A DNA stretch of 64,000 nt from assembly GCF_000189535.1 (NCBI RefSeq), contig NC_015145.1:1984001-2048000 (forward strand). Direction: 5' to 3'. The notes beneath the pieces were generated by a model. That model saw only the letters and a program-made list of their open reading frames with translations. It was not told where the DNA came from and did no database searches. Shown here piece after piece: positions 51,917-62,904 of the stretch; the stretch's first letter is position 1, and each line of letters begins with the position of its first letter. This DNA comes from Pseudarthrobacter phenanthrenivorans Sphe3 (lineage in GTDB: Bacteria; Actinomycetota; Actinomycetes; Actinomycetales; Micrococcaceae). The position numbers were made by a program, and so were the translations under genes.

Positions 51917-52654
51917 ATGCGACTGCCAGCCGAATCTTCCCCGCTCAAAGCCGTCCTGTGGGACATGGACGGCACGATCGTGGACACCGAACCGTACTGG
52001 ATCGCTGCCGAACATGCCCTGGTGGAAGCGCACGGCGGAACCTGGAGCCATGAGCAGGCCATGCAACTCGTGGGCCAGTCCCTGACTTTCTCGGCCGGCC
52101 TCCTTCAGGAGGCCGGCGTGGACCTGGAGATCCGGGAGATTATCGACACCCTCACCGGAGCCGTGGTCAGCAGCGTCCAGCGCCAGGTGCCGTGGCGGCC
52201 GGGGGCGCGGGAGCTCCTCGAAGAACTGCACGTGGCCGGAGTGCGCTGCGCACTGGTCACCATGTCCGAAGGGCCACTGGCCCGGCAGGTGGTGGCCAGC
52301 CTTCCACGCCAATACTTCGACGTGCTGGTGACCGGCGATACCGTCGCCCAGGGCAAGCCGCACCCCGAGGCGTACCTGACCGCCGTCGAATGGCTGCAGG
52401 ACACGGACCCTGAACTGGGCATCCATCACTGCGTTGCCCTGGAAGACTCGGTGCCGGGTGTGGCTGCCGCGGTGGCCTCCGGCGTGGCAACCGTGGCGAT
52501 TCCCCACATCGTGCCCCTGCCCGAGGATGAGCGGTACACGCTGTGGGACTCGCTGTCAGGCCGGTCCGTAACAGATCTTGAGGCGCTGGTGCTGGCCGGT
52601 CCGGTCCTCCGCGATTCCGCCGCGGCGCAAGTCCTGGGGATGCCCGTTGACTGA
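51917..52654 (+). CDS. HAD family hydrolase
   Basis: A 245-residue phosphatase: WDMDGTIVDTEPYW (nucleophile DxD), VTMSEGPLARQ as the second motif, KPHPEAYLTAVEWL with the Lys, and ALEDSVPGVAAAVASG. The beta-phosphoglucomutase-like cap is helical. The substrate is not known. TAGACT lies 6 bases before the ATG, a leaderless start. It overlaps the next gene by 8 bases, so it is the first gene of the long proteasome-side operon. Confidence 0.9.
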   Translation: MRLPAESSPLKAVLWDMDGTIVDTEPYWIAAEHALVEAHGGTWSHEQAMQLVGQSLTFSAGLLQEAGVDLEIREIIDTLTGAVVSSVQRQVPWRPGARELLEELHVAGVRCALVTMSEGPLARQVVASLPRQYFDVLVTGDTVAQGKPHPEAYLTAVEWLQDTDPELGIHHCVALEDSVPGVAAAVASGVATVAIPHIVPLPEDERYTLWDSLSGRSVTDLEALVLAGPVLRDSAAAQVLGMPVD

Positions 52655-53813
52655 CACAGGCGTTCCGGTCCGGCGCGAAGGCATTCCATTGGGAAGGATT
52701 GCCGGGGTTCCGGTGGTGCTTGCCTACTCCTGGTTCATCATTGCCGCGTTCACGGTCATTGTTTATGGCCCTGTGCTGGGGCAGCAGAATCCTGCGCTCG
52801 GCGTCTCCGCGTATATCGTGGCGTTCGCTTACGCCCTCTTGCTCCTCATTTCGGTCCTGGTCCACGAACTCGCCCACGCCCTGACAGCCAGAATCTATGG
52901 CTGGCCCACGCAGAAGATTGTGCTCAACCTCTGGGGCGGCCATACGCAGTTCGAGAGCTTTACCGCGACGCCGGGGCGGTCCGTCCTGGTGGCCCTTGCC
53001 GGCCCGGCCGCCAACTTCGTCCTGGCTGCGGGCGCCTGGCTGGTGCTCAGTTCGGCCAGCATGGGCAGCGTTGCCGAGATCCTGACGAACATCTTTATGT
53101 GGGCGAATTTCCTGATAGCCGTCTTCAACGTGCTTCCCGGCCTCCCGCTTGACGGCGGACGCCTGGTGGAGTCGGCAGTGTGGAAGGCCACCGGCAGCCA
53201 GGCGAAGGGAACGGTGGCGGCTGGCTGGGGAGGCCGCATCATTGTGATCGCCCTGTGCTACTGGTTTATTGCCAGGCCCTTCCTGGCCGGCGATTCCCCC
53301 GACTTCAGCCTGCTGATGATCACGGTCCTGGTGGGCAGCTTCCTTTGGATGGGTGCGTCCGCTTCCATCCAGCAGGGCACCCTCCGCGGGCGCCTGCATC
53401 TGGTCAGCGCAGCAGGGCTTTCGACGCCGGCTACCGGGCTCCCGGCGACAGCCACCGTGGAGGAAGCCCGCCGGCAGGGCACAGACGGGACCAGGTCGCT
53501 GGTGGTGTGCGGACCGAGCGGGCGGCCAGAAGCGGTGGTGGATGCGGCGGCGCTGGCCTCTGTGCCTGCCCAGGCCGCGGCGTCGACTCCCATCACGGCT
53601 GTTTCCTATGCCCTGGCTCCGGGAGCGTACGTCCCGGAGTGGTCGAAAGGACAGGAGCTGCTCCAGTTCCTGTCCCAGCTTGAAGGGCGGCACTACGCAG
53701 TGGTGGACCACAACGGCAGGGTCACCGGGCTGCTCTCCCAGGACGCTGTCCTTGCCGCGATCACGGGGAGACCCATACGGCCCGATACGCGCCGGCGGGG
53801 CCAAAACCGGTAG
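52647..53813 (+). CDS. Site-2 protease family membrane metallopeptidase with CBS domains
   Basis: A 388-residue intramembrane protease. The zinc site is VLVHELAHALTARIYG on an early helix, and the second metal ligand is in VFNVLPGLPLDGGRLV. About six helices are followed by a CBS-like C-terminal region (RSLVVCGPSGRPEAVV, YAVVDHNGRVTGLLSQDAVL). It cleaves membrane-bound substrates, possibly an anti-sigma factor. TTG 52647 is chosen because GGGGA lies 6 bases before it; it overlaps the HAD stop. Confidence 0.87.
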   Translation: MTDTGVPVRREGIPLGRIAGVPVVLAYSWFIIAAFTVIVYGPVLGQQNPALGVSAYIVAFAYALLLLISVLVHELAHALTARIYGWPTQKIVLNLWGGHTQFESFTATPGRSVLVALAGPAANFVLAAGAWLVLSSASMGSVAEILTNIFMWANFLIAVFNVLPGLPLDGGRLVESAVWKATGSQAKGTVAAGWGGRIIVIALCYWFIARPFLAGDSPDFSLLMITVLVGSFLWMGASASIQQGTLRGRLHLVSAAGLSTPATGLPATATVEEARRQGTDGTRSLVVCGPSGRPEAVVDAAALASVPAQAAASTPITAVSYALAPGAYVPEWSKGQELLQFLSQLEGRHYAVVDHNGRVTGLLSQDAVLAAITGRPIRPDTRRRGQNR

Positions 53814-53906
53814 AGTTACCTGCCGGCCGGTGCATTGCCGTCCATAAGCCCCACTGTCCGCAGCAGGACACCCAGGCGCCACAGTTTTACAGGAGTGAGG
53901 AAAGTC

Positions 53907-54974
53907 ATGAGCAGCGAAACTGCCGTCAACGATGCCACAGCAGCAGGTGCCACCGCCGGTTCTGCCGCCGGCGGCTCGCAGCCGGTGGGTGCCTCCCGTC
54001 GCCGTGGCCCCTTCCGCGAAGGCGAACGCGTCCAGTTGACCGACGAACGCGGGCGCATGAACACCATCACCCTCGAAAGCGGCGGGGCCTTCCACACCCA
54101 CCGCGGCTTCCTCAACCATGACGACATCATCGGCAAGGTGGACGGCTCGGTAGTGGTGAACAATGTGGGCCAGCAGTACCAGACGCTGCGGCCCCTGCTC
54201 TCCGATTTTGTCCTGTCCATGCCGCGCGGGGCCGCCGTGGTGTATCCCAAGGACGCCGGCCAGATCGTCACCATGGCGGACATCTTCCCCGGCGCCCGTG
54301 TGGTTGAAGCCGGCGTCGGCTCCGGCGCATTGTCCATCTCCCTGCTCCGTGCCGTGGGCGACAACGGATACCTGCACTCGTTCGAACGCCGCGAGGAGTT
54401 CGCCGACATTGCCCGCGGCAACGTCGAGACCATTTTCGGCGGACCGCACCCTGCCTGGCAGATCTCCCTGGGCGACTTCCAGGAAGAAGTTGTCCGCACC
54501 GAAGCACCAGGCTCCGTTGACCGTGTGGTCCTGGACATGCTGGCCCCCTGGGAATGCCTGGACGCTGTTGCCACGGTCCTGGCTCCCGGCGGCGTGTGGA
54601 TCAACTATGTTGCCACGGTGACCCAGCTCTCACGCACCGCCGAGGCAATCCGCGCCGACGGCCGGTTCACCGAGCCTGATGCGTGGGAATCCCTGGTCCG
54701 CGGCTGGCACCTCGAGGGCCTCGCCGTCCGCCCGGACCACAGGATGGTGGCGCACACCGGCTTCCTGCTGGTCACCAGGCGGCTTGCCGACGGCGTTACG
54801 GGCATCTCCGTCAAGCGCCGTCCCTCGAAGACTGACTTCAATGAAGACGACGTGAACGCCTGGACGCCGGGTGCCGTGGGGGAGCGCCAGGTCTCCGACA
54901 AGAAACTGCGGCGCGCAGCCCGCGACGCGATCGCGGGAACGAACGTCAAGGATGACCCCGAGGTTACGAACTAG
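53907..54974 (+). CDS. trmI: tRNA (adenine-N1)-methyltransferase TrmI
   Basis: A 355-residue Rossmann methyltransferase that makes m1A58 in tRNA. The N-terminal beta domain contains GGAFHTHRGFLNHDDIIGK; the SAM motif is VVEAGVGSGALSISLLRAVG; ERREEFADIARGN and VVLDMLAPWECLDAVA follow. AGGAG precedes the ATG at 53907. It lies just upstream of arc, a gene order conserved in Actinobacteria with Pup-proteasomes. Confidence 0.93.
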   Translation: MSSETAVNDATAAGATAGSAAGGSQPVGASRRRGPFREGERVQLTDERGRMNTITLESGGAFHTHRGFLNHDDIIGKVDGSVVVNNVGQQYQTLRPLLSDFVLSMPRGAAVVYPKDAGQIVTMADIFPGARVVEAGVGSGALSISLLRAVGDNGYLHSFERREEFADIARGNVETIFGGPHPAWQISLGDFQEEVVRTEAPGSVDRVVLDMLAPWECLDAVATVLAPGGVWINYVATVTQLSRTAEAIRADGRFTEPDAWESLVRGWHLEGLAVRPDHRMVAHTGFLLVTRRLADGVTGISVKRRPSKTDFNEDDVNAWTPGAVGERQVSDKKLRRAARDAIAGTNVKDDPEVTN

Positions 54975-55056
54975 TCCACATTTCGGGAGTCTCCCTCCCT
55001 ACCTGCCATCTTGGGGCTAATGTCTTAATAGAAGCGCAGGAAGGGGCTGATACATC

Positions 55057-56808
55057 ATGGAGACACCAAACCAGGACTCCGGACGTACACCGGCAGAGCA
55101 GTCTGCCGCCAATGACCTCTCGGTTGCCGACCGCCAGGTCAACATCCTCCGGGACAAGCTCAGGCACATAGACCGCCAGTTGGCTGCGGCAACGCAGAAC
55201 AACACCAAGCTGGTCAGCATGCTTGAAACTGCGAAGGCCGAGATCCTTCGGCTGAAAAACGCCTTGGACCAGGAAGGACAGCCGCCCTACAGCTTCGGCA
55301 CCATTCTCCAGCTGAACCCGAGGCGCCAGCCCACACCCGGCAGCAGCGGCCAGGCGGCGACGGAAGAATCGGTGGACATCTTCAATGCCGGCCGGAAAAT
55401 GCGGGTGGGCATCAGCCCCCTGGTCAATATCAACCAGCTGGCGGTGGGCCAGGAGGTACTCCTCAACGAAGCGCTCCTCATCGTGGCCGGCCTTGGCTAC
55501 GAGCGGGCTGGTGAGCTGGCCACGCTGAAGGAGATGCTCGGCGCTGACCGCGCCCTCGTGGTGGGGCGCGCCGACGAAGAACGGGTTGTCCGGCTTTCCG
55601 GAGCGCTCCTCTCCGAGAAGCTGCGGGTGGGCGACGCCCTGTCCGTGGATTCGAGGACCGGCTACGCCCTCGAAAAAGTGCCTCGCTCCGAGGTGGAGAA
55701 CCTGGTGCTGGAGGAAGTCCCGGACATCACCTATGAAGACATTGGCGGCCTCGGACCGCAGATCGAACAGATCCGTGACGCCGTGGAGCTCCCGTTCCTG
55801 CACCCGGACCTCTACCGGGAGCACGGGCTCAAGGCGCCCAAAGGCATCCTGCTCTACGGCCCTCCAGGGTGCGGAAAGACTCTCATCGCTAAAGCAGTGG
55901 CCAACTCACTCGCCGCGCGCGCCGCAGAGCGTTCCGGCAATGTGGACCTCAAGAGCTACTTCCTGAACATCAAGGGACCGGAGCTGCTGGACAAGTACGT
56001 CGGTGAAACCGAGCGCCACATCCGGCTGATCTTCTCCCGGGCACGCGAAAAGGCTTCCGACGGAAGCCCCGTGGTGGTGTTCTTCGACGAGATGGATTCG
56101 CTGTTCCGCACCCGCGGCACAGGCATCTCGTCCGACGTCGAAACCACCATAGTGCCCCAGCTCCTCAGCGAGATCGACGGCGTGGAGCGGCTGGACAACG
56201 TGATCGTGATCGGCGCGTCAAACCGCGAGGACATGATTGATCCGGCAATCCTGAGGCCCGGCCGGCTGGACGTCAAAGTCAAGATCCACCGCCCTGATGC
56301 AGAAGCAGCGGCCGACATCTTCAACAAGTACATCACCCCGGACCTGCCGTTCCACGAAACGGACCTCGCCGAGCACAACGGCGACGTCCAGGCCACGGTG
56401 GATGCGATGATCCAGCGGACGGTGGAAGCCATGTACTCCACGGACAAGTCCAATGAGTTCCTGGAAGTCACTTACGCCAACGGTGACACTGAAATGCTGT
56501 ACTTCAAGGACTTCAACTCTGGTGCCGTGGTTCAGAACGTGGTGGACAGGGCCAAGAAGTACGCCATCAAGGACCTGCTGACCACCCACCAGAAGGGGTT
56601 GCGGATCGAACACCTCCTGCGTGCGGTGGTGGACGAATTCCGTGAACACGAGGACATGCCCAACACCACCAATCCCGATGACTGGGCCCGTATCTCCGGA
56701 AAGAAGGGCGAACGGATCACCTACATCCGCACCATCGTCCAGGGCAAGGCCGGCCAGGAGCCAGGCAAGTCCATCGAAACGATGCCCACCACGGGGCAGT
56801 ATCTATGA
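55057..56808 (+). CDS. arc: Proteasomal AAA ATPase Arc/Mpa
   Basis: The 583-residue hexameric unfoldase recruits pupylated proteins and threads them into the 20S core. An N-terminal coiled coil (about 20-80, [21 protein letters not shown]) binds Pup, followed by an OB-fold domain and an AAA domain with Walker [14 protein letters not shown], Walker [13 protein letters not shown] and arginine fingers in ILRPGRLD. The C-terminus ends GQYL, the motif that docks on the alpha ring. GGAAGGGG precedes the ATG. Confidence 0.96.
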   Translation: METPNQDSGRTPAEQSAANDLSVADRQVNILRDKLRHIDRQLAAATQNNTKLVSMLETAKAEILRLKNALDQEGQPPYSFGTILQLNPRRQPTPGSSGQAATEESVDIFNAGRKMRVGISPLVNINQLAVGQEVLLNEALLIVAGLGYERAGELATLKEMLGADRALVVGRADEERVVRLSGALLSEKLRVGDALSVDSRTGYALEKVPRSEVENLVLEEVPDITYEDIGGLGPQIEQIRDAVELPFLHPDLYREHGLKAPKGILLYGPPGCGKTLIAKAVANSLAARAAERSGNVDLKSYFLNIKGPELLDKYVGETERHIRLIFSRAREKASDGSPVVVFFDEMDSLFRTRGTGISSDVETTIVPQLLSEIDGVERLDNVIVIGASNREDMIDPAILRPGRLDVKVKIHRPDAEAAADIFNKYITPDLPFHETDLAEHNGDVQATVDAMIQRTVEAMYSTDKSNEFLEVTYANGDTEMLYFKDFNSGAVVQNVVDRAKKYAIKDLLTTHQKGLRIEHLLRAVVDEFREHEDMPNTTNPDDWARISGKKGERITYIRTIVQGKAGQEPGKSIETMPTTGQYL

Positions 56809-58478
56809 CGGCTGCATCGGAGCCTGCCGCCGGCGGAACACTGCCGGCCGGCGGGGCCATGCGGGTCATGGGGGCGGAAACCGAATATGGAATCCACGCC
56901 CCCTCCGCACCTTCAGCCAATGCCACCATGATGAGCGCCAGGGTGGTCCAGGCCTACGCGCAGGTGACACGCCAAAGGGCAGCCGGCGGAGCGGAGACCC
57001 GCTGGGACTATACAGACGAAGAGCCGCTGCATGACGCCCGCGGCTGGACCGTGGACCGGGCCGCCGCGCACCCCAGCCAGCTGACTGACCAGCCGCCGGT
57101 CCTGGATGCCGAGGCTGTCGCCCTGGCATACGGCCGCGAGGAACTGGAACTCGACGGACAGGACGAGTCCGGAACGCTGCTGATGAACATGGTCCTCGGC
57201 AACGGGGCGCGGTTATACGTGGACCACGCCCATCCCGAATATTCCAGCCCGGAAGTAACCAACCCCCGGGACGCCGTCAAATGGGATGCGGCCGGCGACC
57301 TGGTGGCGCTTGCGGCAGTGCGCCGACTGGCAGCAGATCCGGACCTTCCGCCCATAAACCTCTACAAGAACAACACGGACAACAAATCCGTGTCCTATGG
57401 CTCGCATGAGAACTACCTCATGCCCCGCTCCGTCCCCTTCGGCGACATCGTCCGGGGCCTGACGCCCTTCTTCGTCAGCCGCCAGGTGGTCTGCGGCACC
57501 GGCCGGGTGGGCATCGGCCAGGACAGCTCCACCCACGGTTACCAGATCAGCCAGCGGGCAGACTTCTTTGAGGCCGAAGTTGGACTGGAAACCACCATCC
57601 GCAGGCCTATCATCAACACCAGGGACGAGCCGCACGCGACGGCGGACAAGTACCGGCGCCTCCATGTCATCATCGGCGACGCCAACCTCAGCCAGGTCTC
57701 CAACTACCTGAAGTTTGGAACCACGGCCATGGTGCTCAGCCTCATCGAAGCGGGGCTGGCCCCCAAAGTCGAGGTGTATGAGCCGGTGGCCGCACTCCAG
57801 GCGGTGAGTCACGATACCTCCCTTACCGCCACCATGCGGCTGCTGGACGGCCGGCGGGTCACCGCACTCGACCTGCAATGGATGTACCACGAGGCCGCCG
57901 CCAAGCTGGCCCAGGACACCGGAGTCGGTGATGCCGTGGACGGCGACGGGCACACGCACGAGGTCCTGGAGCGCTGGGCCACCGTCCTCACGCAACTGGA
58001 CAGCGACAGGGCCGCCGCTGCCTCGTCGGTTGAATGGCTGGCCAAACTCTCACTTCTTGAGGGCTACCGTGAACGTGACGGGCTGGAGTGGGGCGATGCC
58101 CGGCTGGGACTGGTGGACCTGCAGTGGGCGGACATCAGGCCCGAAAAAGGACTCTATTACCGGTTCCTCGCCAGGAACCGGATGCAACGAATCCTCGAGG
58201 ACGCTGCCATTGCGTCAGCAGTCTCCGAACCGCCGCGTGACACACGCGCTTTCTTCCGGGGCAAGTGCATCAGCAGCTTCGGCAAGGACGTCGTCGGTGC
58301 CAGTTGGGACTCCGTCATCTTCGACGTGCCGGGCTATGGAAGGCTCCAGCGTGTGCCTACCCGGGAACCGCTTCGGGGAACCAAAGCCCTGACCGGAGCG
58401 TTGTTCGAACGCTACCGGGAAGCGGGCCCGTTCCTTGCGGAGCTGCTGGGACACAACAGCACTCCGCCTGCGGCGTAA
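56805..58478 (+). CDS. dop: Pup deamidase/depupylase Dop
   Basis: A 557-residue carboxylate-amine ligase-fold protein related to glutamine synthetase. It deamidates the C-terminal Gln of Pup and removes Pup from substrates. The N-terminus [21 protein letters not shown] carries metal-binding Glu, [14 protein letters not shown] and [22 protein letters not shown] follow, and the Dop-loop region lies near residues 45-90. It overlaps arc by 4 bases as ATGA and is followed by pup. Confidence 0.95.
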   Translation: MTAASEPAAGGTLPAGGAMRVMGAETEYGIHAPSAPSANATMMSARVVQAYAQVTRQRAAGGAETRWDYTDEEPLHDARGWTVDRAAAHPSQLTDQPPVLDAEAVALAYGREELELDGQDESGTLLMNMVLGNGARLYVDHAHPEYSSPEVTNPRDAVKWDAAGDLVALAAVRRLAADPDLPPINLYKNNTDNKSVSYGSHENYLMPRSVPFGDIVRGLTPFFVSRQVVCGTGRVGIGQDSSTHGYQISQRADFFEAEVGLETTIRRPIINTRDEPHATADKYRRLHVIIGDANLSQVSNYLKFGTTAMVLSLIEAGLAPKVEVYEPVAALQAVSHDTSLTATMRLLDGRRVTALDLQWMYHEAAAKLAQDTGVGDAVDGDGHTHEVLERWATVLTQLDSDRAAAASSVEWLAKLSLLEGYRERDGLEWGDARLGLVDLQWADIRPEKGLYYRFLARNRMQRILEDAAIASAVSEPPRDTRAFFRGKCISSFGKDVVGASWDSVIFDVPGYGRLQRVPTREPLRGTKALTGALFERYREAGPFLAELLGHNSTPPAA

Positions 58479-58563
58479 ACGCCCCCGGGAAGCCCACTCC
58501 GTGGCAGGATGGGCATATCGGAGGATCCGCCGGATCCGATGACGGATACAAGGAGGGGTAACA

Positions 58564-58767
58564 ATGGCAGGCCAGGAGCAGCAGCAACCGCAATCGCGCG
58601 ACAGCCAGGTCGAAGACGAGATTCCCGAGGCACCTCCCGCGCCGCCCGAGGCACAGGCCTCGGCGTCGACAGAAGGCGTGGACGATCTTCTTGATGAGAT
58701 CGACGGCGTGCTCGAATCCAACGCCGAAGAGTTCGTCCGCGCGTTCGTCCAAAAGGGCGGTCAGTAA
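58564..58767 (+). CDS. pup: Prokaryotic ubiquitin-like protein Pup
   Basis: A 67-residue protein with a disordered, Glu- and Gln-rich N-half and a conserved C-half ([29 protein letters not shown]). The end is GGQ, so Dop must deamidate the Gln to Glu before PafA can attach Pup to substrate lysines. The C-terminal helix binds the Arc/Mpa coiled coil. AGGAGG precedes the ATG by 6 bases. Confidence 0.96.
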   Translation: MAGQEQQQPQSRDSQVEDEIPEAPPAPPEAQASASTEGVDDLLDEIDGVLESNAEEFVRAFVQKGGQ

Positions 58768-58848
58768 CCCGGAGCCACGAGGTGGCCGAAGCCGCGGACG
58801 GCCGGAATCTGTACCGACGTTGAAGAACCACGTTCAAGGAGTGCATGA

Positions 58849-59667
58849 GTGCAGGAATCAACCGCCAACCAGGTAGCCGCCAACGCCACCTCATCATTTA
58901 CTGAACACCTGCAGCGGGACCGGCCGGAGCTTCTGCCCTATAACCGGTCCCTGCAGGCAGGGGCGCCTGCCACCCCATTGCAGGTGCCGCATGCCACCAC
59001 AATCGTGGCCATGAGCTATGAGGGCGGCGTGCTGATGGCGGGGGACCGGCGTGCCACCATGGGCAATGTCATCGCCAGCAGGCACATTGAAAAAGTCTTT
59101 CCGGCAGACCGATACTCGGTGCTCGGGATAGCGGGTACTGCCGGCATTGCCATAGACCTCACGCGGTTGTTCCAAGTGGAACTTGAGCATTACGAAAAAA
59201 TCGAGGGCACGCTCCTCAGCCTTGAAGGCAAGGCCAACAGGCTCGGTGCGATGATCAGGGGGAACCTTCCGCTCGCACTGCAGGGACTGGCCGTGGTGCC
59301 GCTCTTCGCCGGCTTCGACACAAGCGCGGGCGTGGGCCGGCTCTTCTCCTACGACGTCACCGGCGGCCGGTACGAGGAGCATGAACACCACACCGTAGGG
59401 TCCGGATCCGTCTTTGCCCGCGGCGCCCTGAAAAAGCTCTGGCGTCCCAACCTCTCCGCGGCCGAGGCCATCGCCGTGGCTGTTGAATCCCTCTATGACG
59501 CCGCCGACGACGATTCAGCCACCGGCGGTCCGGATACTGTCCGCAAACTCTGGCCCATCATCTACACAGTTGACAGCTCCGGCGCGCGCCAGGTGCCCGG
59601 TAACGAACTGGAAGCGGTATCACGGAACGTCATAGAAGCCCGGACCAGCGCCGGACGGGAGGCCTGA
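58849..59667 (+). CDS. prcB: 20S proteasome beta subunit PrcB
   Basis: A 272-residue subunit. A propeptide of about 49 residues is followed by the mature N-terminus [24 protein letters not shown], with catalytic Thr50 inferred by family alignment. The residue before the cleavage is Ala here, where M. tuberculosis PrcB has Gly. Lys in EKVFPAD and the Asp of AGDRR are the other active-site residues. The start is a GTG at 58849 with AAGGAG upstream. The gene is directly followed by prcA. Confidence 0.95.
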   Translation: MQESTANQVAANATSSFTEHLQRDRPELLPYNRSLQAGAPATPLQVPHATTIVAMSYEGGVLMAGDRRATMGNVIASRHIEKVFPADRYSVLGIAGTAGIAIDLTRLFQVELEHYEKIEGTLLSLEGKANRLGAMIRGNLPLALQGLAVVPLFAGFDTSAGVGRLFSYDVTGGRYEEHEHHTVGSGSVFARGALKKLWRPNLSAAEAIAVAVESLYDAADDDSATGGPDTVRKLWPIIYTVDSSGARQVPGNELEAVSRNVIEARTSAGREA

Positions 59668-59668
59668 G

Positions 59669-60379
59669 ATGACACAGCAGTTCTATGTTTCACCTGAACA
59701 GCTGATGAAGGACCGCGCGGACTTCGCGCGGAAGGGCATAGCCCGCGGCAGGTCCGTCGTCGTGATCAGCTGCGAGGACGGGATCGCGCTGGTGGCCGAG
59801 AATCCCTCCCCGTCCCTGCATAAGATCGGCGAGATCTACGACAAGATCGCATTCGCCGCCGTCGGAAAATACAACGAGTTCGAAAGCCTCCGCCAGGCGG
59901 GGGTCCGGTACGCGGACGTTCGCGGCTACTCCTACGACCGCGAGGACGTCACCGCAAGGGGCCTGGCGAGTGTGTACGCCCAAAGCCTGGGGGCAGTGTT
60001 CACCGCCGAGCAGAAACCGTTCGAAGTGGAATTGGCCGTGGCTGAAGTGGGCCCCGCCCAGGCGGAGGACCACCTGTACCGGCTGACTTTCGACGGGTCC
60101 ATCGCCGACGAGCACTCCTTTGTTGTCATGGGTGGCCAGGCTGACAAGGTCTCCTCGGTCATCGGGGAAGGCTGGCGCAGCTCGCTCAGCTTTGCGGAAG
60201 CCGTGCGCCTGGCCATGACCGGCCTGGTTCCGCCGGCCGAGGGGGAGGAACAGCCCAAGACGCTGCCGCCGGGTGCCCTGGAAGTGGCAGTCCTGGACAG
60301 GGACTCAGAGCGCACCCGCGGAACCAGGCGGGCCTTCCGCCGGCTCAACGACGCGGACATCACTGCACTGCTGGCCTAG
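59669..60379 (+). CDS. prcA: 20S proteasome alpha subunit PrcA
   Basis: A 236-residue alpha subunit that forms the outer gate rings of the 20S core; it has no catalytic Thr. The N-terminal FYVSPEQLMKDRADFARKGIARGRSVVVI, GEIYDKIAFAAVGKYNEFESLRQAG and FDGSIADEHSFVVMGG are typical. It starts one base past the prcB stop, so the two are made together. Confidence 0.95.
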   Translation: MTQQFYVSPEQLMKDRADFARKGIARGRSVVVISCEDGIALVAENPSPSLHKIGEIYDKIAFAAVGKYNEFESLRQAGVRYADVRGYSYDREDVTARGLASVYAQSLGAVFTAEQKPFEVELAVAEVGPAQAEDHLYRLTFDGSIADEHSFVVMGGQADKVSSVIGEGWRSSLSFAEAVRLAMTGLVPPAEGEEQPKTLPPGALEVAVLDRDSERTRGTRRAFRRLNDADITALLA

Positions 60380-60391
60380 GAGGACAGGAAG

Positions 60392-61756
60392 ATGGACAAG
60401 AGAATCTTCGGCATCGAAACCGAATTCGGGATTTCGTATTCGAGCCCGGACTCGAGGCCTCTTGCTCCCGAGGAGGTGGCCCGTTACCTCTTCCGCAAGG
60501 TGGTCAGCTGGGGGCGCTCATCCAACGTCTTCCTGACCAACGGCTCCCGGCTCTACCTTGACGTGGGGTCGCACCCCGAATACGCGACGGCAGAATGCGA
60601 CGACCTCGCGCAACTCATAGCCCACGACCGGGCCGGAGAGCTCATCCTGGATGACCTCGTGGACGAGGCACAGGCCCGGCTTGCGGCTGAGGGGTTCAAC
60701 GGCACCGTGTACTTGTTCAAGAACAACACCGACTCCGCCGGGAACTCCTATGGCAGCCACGAGAACTACCTCATTCCCCGGCGCGGCGAGTTTTCCAGGC
60801 TGGCGGAGATCCTGATCCCGTTCCTGGTTACCCGCCAGCTGATTGCCGGTGCAGGCAAGATCCTCAAGACGCCGCACGGGGCAACCTACGCCTTTTCCCA
60901 GCGGGCGGATCACATCTGGGAGGGGGTGTCCTCGGCCACCACCAGGTCCCGCCCCATCATCAACACCCGGGACGAGCCGCACGCTGACGCTGAGTTCTAC
61001 CGACGGCTCCACGTCATCGTGGGCGATTCGAACATGTCCGAAGCCACGGCCATGATGAAGATCGGAACCGTGGACCTGGTGCTTCGCATGATCGAGGCAG
61101 GCGTGATCATGCGGGACATGCGCATGGAGAACCCCATCCGCAGCATCCGCGAAATCTCCCACGACCTCAGCGGCCGTGCCTTGGTCCGCCTGGCCAACGG
61201 GCGCCAGCTCACGGCGCTGGAAATCCAGCAGGAATACCTGGGCAAGGTCACCTCTTTCGTGAAGGAGAACGGTGCCCACAACCCCCACGTGCCGCTGATC
61301 CTGGATCTCTGGGAACGTACGCTGAAGGCCATCGAAAGCGGCGACTCGCGGGGCATCGAGACTGAAATCGACTGGGCGATCAAGAAGAAGCTGATGGACA
61401 ACTACCGTGAGCGCCATGGCCTTGGGCTGGATGCGCCGCGGATAGCGCAGCTCGACCTTACCTACCACGACATCTCCCGCAGCAGGGGCCTGTACTACCT
61501 GCTCCAGTCACGGGGTGCGGTGCGGCGCATCGTGGATGACACGGTCATCAAGGGCGCCGTGGACATGCCCCCGCAGACCACCCGGGCCAAGCTCCGCGGA
61601 GACTTCGTGAGGCGGGCACAGGAACTGGGCCGTGACTACACGGTGGACTGGGTACACCTGAAACTGAACGACCGGGCACATCAGACCATCCTGTGCAAAG
61701 ATCCTTTCCGCAGCGTCGATGAGCGGGTTGATGCGCTCCTTGACTCTATGGGCTGA
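60392..61756 (+). CDS. pafA: Pup--protein ligase PafA
   Basis: A 454-residue ligase that joins the C-terminal Glu of Pup to a substrate lysine using [63 protein letters not shown] and [15 protein letters not shown] are family marks, shared in part with Dop. It follows prcA by 12 bases with AGGAGG before the ATG. Confidence 0.96.
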   Translation: MDKRIFGIETEFGISYSSPDSRPLAPEEVARYLFRKVVSWGRSSNVFLTNGSRLYLDVGSHPEYATAECDDLAQLIAHDRAGELILDDLVDEAQARLAAEGFNGTVYLFKNNTDSAGNSYGSHENYLIPRRGEFSRLAEILIPFLVTRQLIAGAGKILKTPHGATYAFSQRADHIWEGVSSATTRSRPIINTRDEPHADAEFYRRLHVIVGDSNMSEATAMMKIGTVDLVLRMIEAGVIMRDMRMENPIRSIREISHDLSGRALVRLANGRQLTALEIQQEYLGKVTSFVKENGAHNPHVPLILDLWERTLKAIESGDSRGIETEIDWAIKKKLMDNYRERHGLGLDAPRIAQLDLTYHDISRSRGLYYLLQSRGAVRRIVDDTVIKGAVDMPPQTTRAKLRGDFVRRAQELGRDYTVDWVHLKLNDRAHQTILCKDPFRSVDERVDALLDSMG

Positions 61757-61869
61757 CATCCAGCTTCAGGGGCTATTCTGGATAGGGCCCTTATCCGGGC
61801 CTGCCGCGATACCTGCCGCTGCCAAGGCGGAACATCGCATCCATCCTGCCCCGACGAAAGTTTTCTTAC

Positions 61870-62799
61870 GTGCGCCGACTACTAGCAATCCTTCTTTCCG
61901 GTCTGCTGCTGCTGACCGCCTGCGGAGGTTCACCCGCAGAGCCGGAACCCACCAGCGTTTCCGCCGGGGAGACTGCAAAGTTCGACTCCCTCAAACTGAC
62001 TGACAACGGGGACAAGAAGGCCCCGGGCGTGGAGTTCGCCAAGCCCCTGGAAGTGGCTGAACCCACCATCAAGGTGGTCACCGAGGGCAGTGGCGAGCCG
62101 GTCAAGGCGAACCAGGTCGCCAACATTTCGATCCTCGCCCTCAACGCCGCTGACGGCTCCACGCTTGAGGACACGTTCCCGAACGAACCCGAGCCCCTGG
62201 AGCTCAACGAGGAACTGAAGACCGGCAGCGAAGTAATCTACAACGCTTTCGTAGGCGCCAAGGTGGGCTCCAGCCTTGCACTGGCCGTTCCGGGACAGGC
62301 CGCAGCAGCTGGTGGCGAGGCACAGCCCACTCAGCTCCTGGTCATCAAGGTGCTGTCCGCTGAGGACGTGGCACCCGTACTTGAAAAGCCCGAGGGCGAG
62401 ACCGTTACCCCGCCGGCCGGCCTTCCGAAGGTAACCGAAAACGCCGAGGGCGTACCCGAGATCAACGTCGAAGGCGTAGCCGCCCCCACGGCCCTCGTTT
62501 CCCAGGACCTCATCAAGGGGAACGGCGCCACCGTTAAGGAATCCGACACCCTGACCGTGAACTATGTGGGTGTCACCCTGGCAGGCGGCACCAAGTTCGA
62601 CTCCAGCTTTGACCGGGGTGAACCGGCGAGCTTCCCGCTCACCGGCGTCATCAAGGGCTGGACCCAGGGCCTCGCCGGCAAGACGGTTGGCTCACGGGTC
62701 CTGCTGGTCATTCCCAAGGACCTTGCCTACGGCGACGCCGGGCAGGGCGAGGCCAAGGGCGACCTTGTCTTCGTAGTGGACATCCTCGGCGCGAAGTAG
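61870..62799 (+). CDS. FKBP-type peptidyl-prolyl isomerase lipoprotein
   Basis: A 309-residue lipoprotein with a signal ending in the lipobox LLLLTACGG, then a degenerate FKBP-like first domain and a complete C-terminal FKBP domain (SDTLTVNYVGVTLAGGTKFDSSFDRGEP, IKGWTQGLAGKTVGSRVLLVIP, AYGDAGQG). It is likely an extracytoplasmic folding helper. It starts at GTG 61870 after pafA and is followed by a cytoplasmic FKBP; both lie between pafA and pafB. Confidence 0.9.
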   Translation: MRRLLAILLSGLLLLTACGGSPAEPEPTSVSAGETAKFDSLKLTDNGDKKAPGVEFAKPLEVAEPTIKVVTEGSGEPVKANQVANISILALNAADGSTLEDTFPNEPEPLELNEELKTGSEVIYNAFVGAKVGSSLALAVPGQAAAAGGEAQPTQLLVIKVLSAEDVAPVLEKPEGETVTPPAGLPKVTENAEGVPEINVEGVAAPTALVSQDLIKGNGATVKESDTLTVNYVGVTLAGGTKFDSSFDRGEPASFPLTGVIKGWTQGLAGKTVGSRVLLVIPKDLAYGDAGQGEAKGDLVFVVDILGAK

Positions 62800-62904
62800 G
62801 AAGACTTGCAGTCAGGCCGCGGCCGTCCCGCCGCGGCACCGTGACCGGCAACACGGGCACGGGCAACACAGGCACGAGCAACACAGACATCAAAAGGAGC
62901 AACC

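Noticed and set aside
52257..54449. A 730-codon minus-strand frame
   Set aside because: It covers parts of three confident plus-strand genes (HAD, site-2 protease, trmI) and has no domain.
62800..62904. Repeat array GGCAACAC/AGCAACAC before the second FKBP gene
   Set aside because: Only three imperfect short copies; below what can be called a repeat element.
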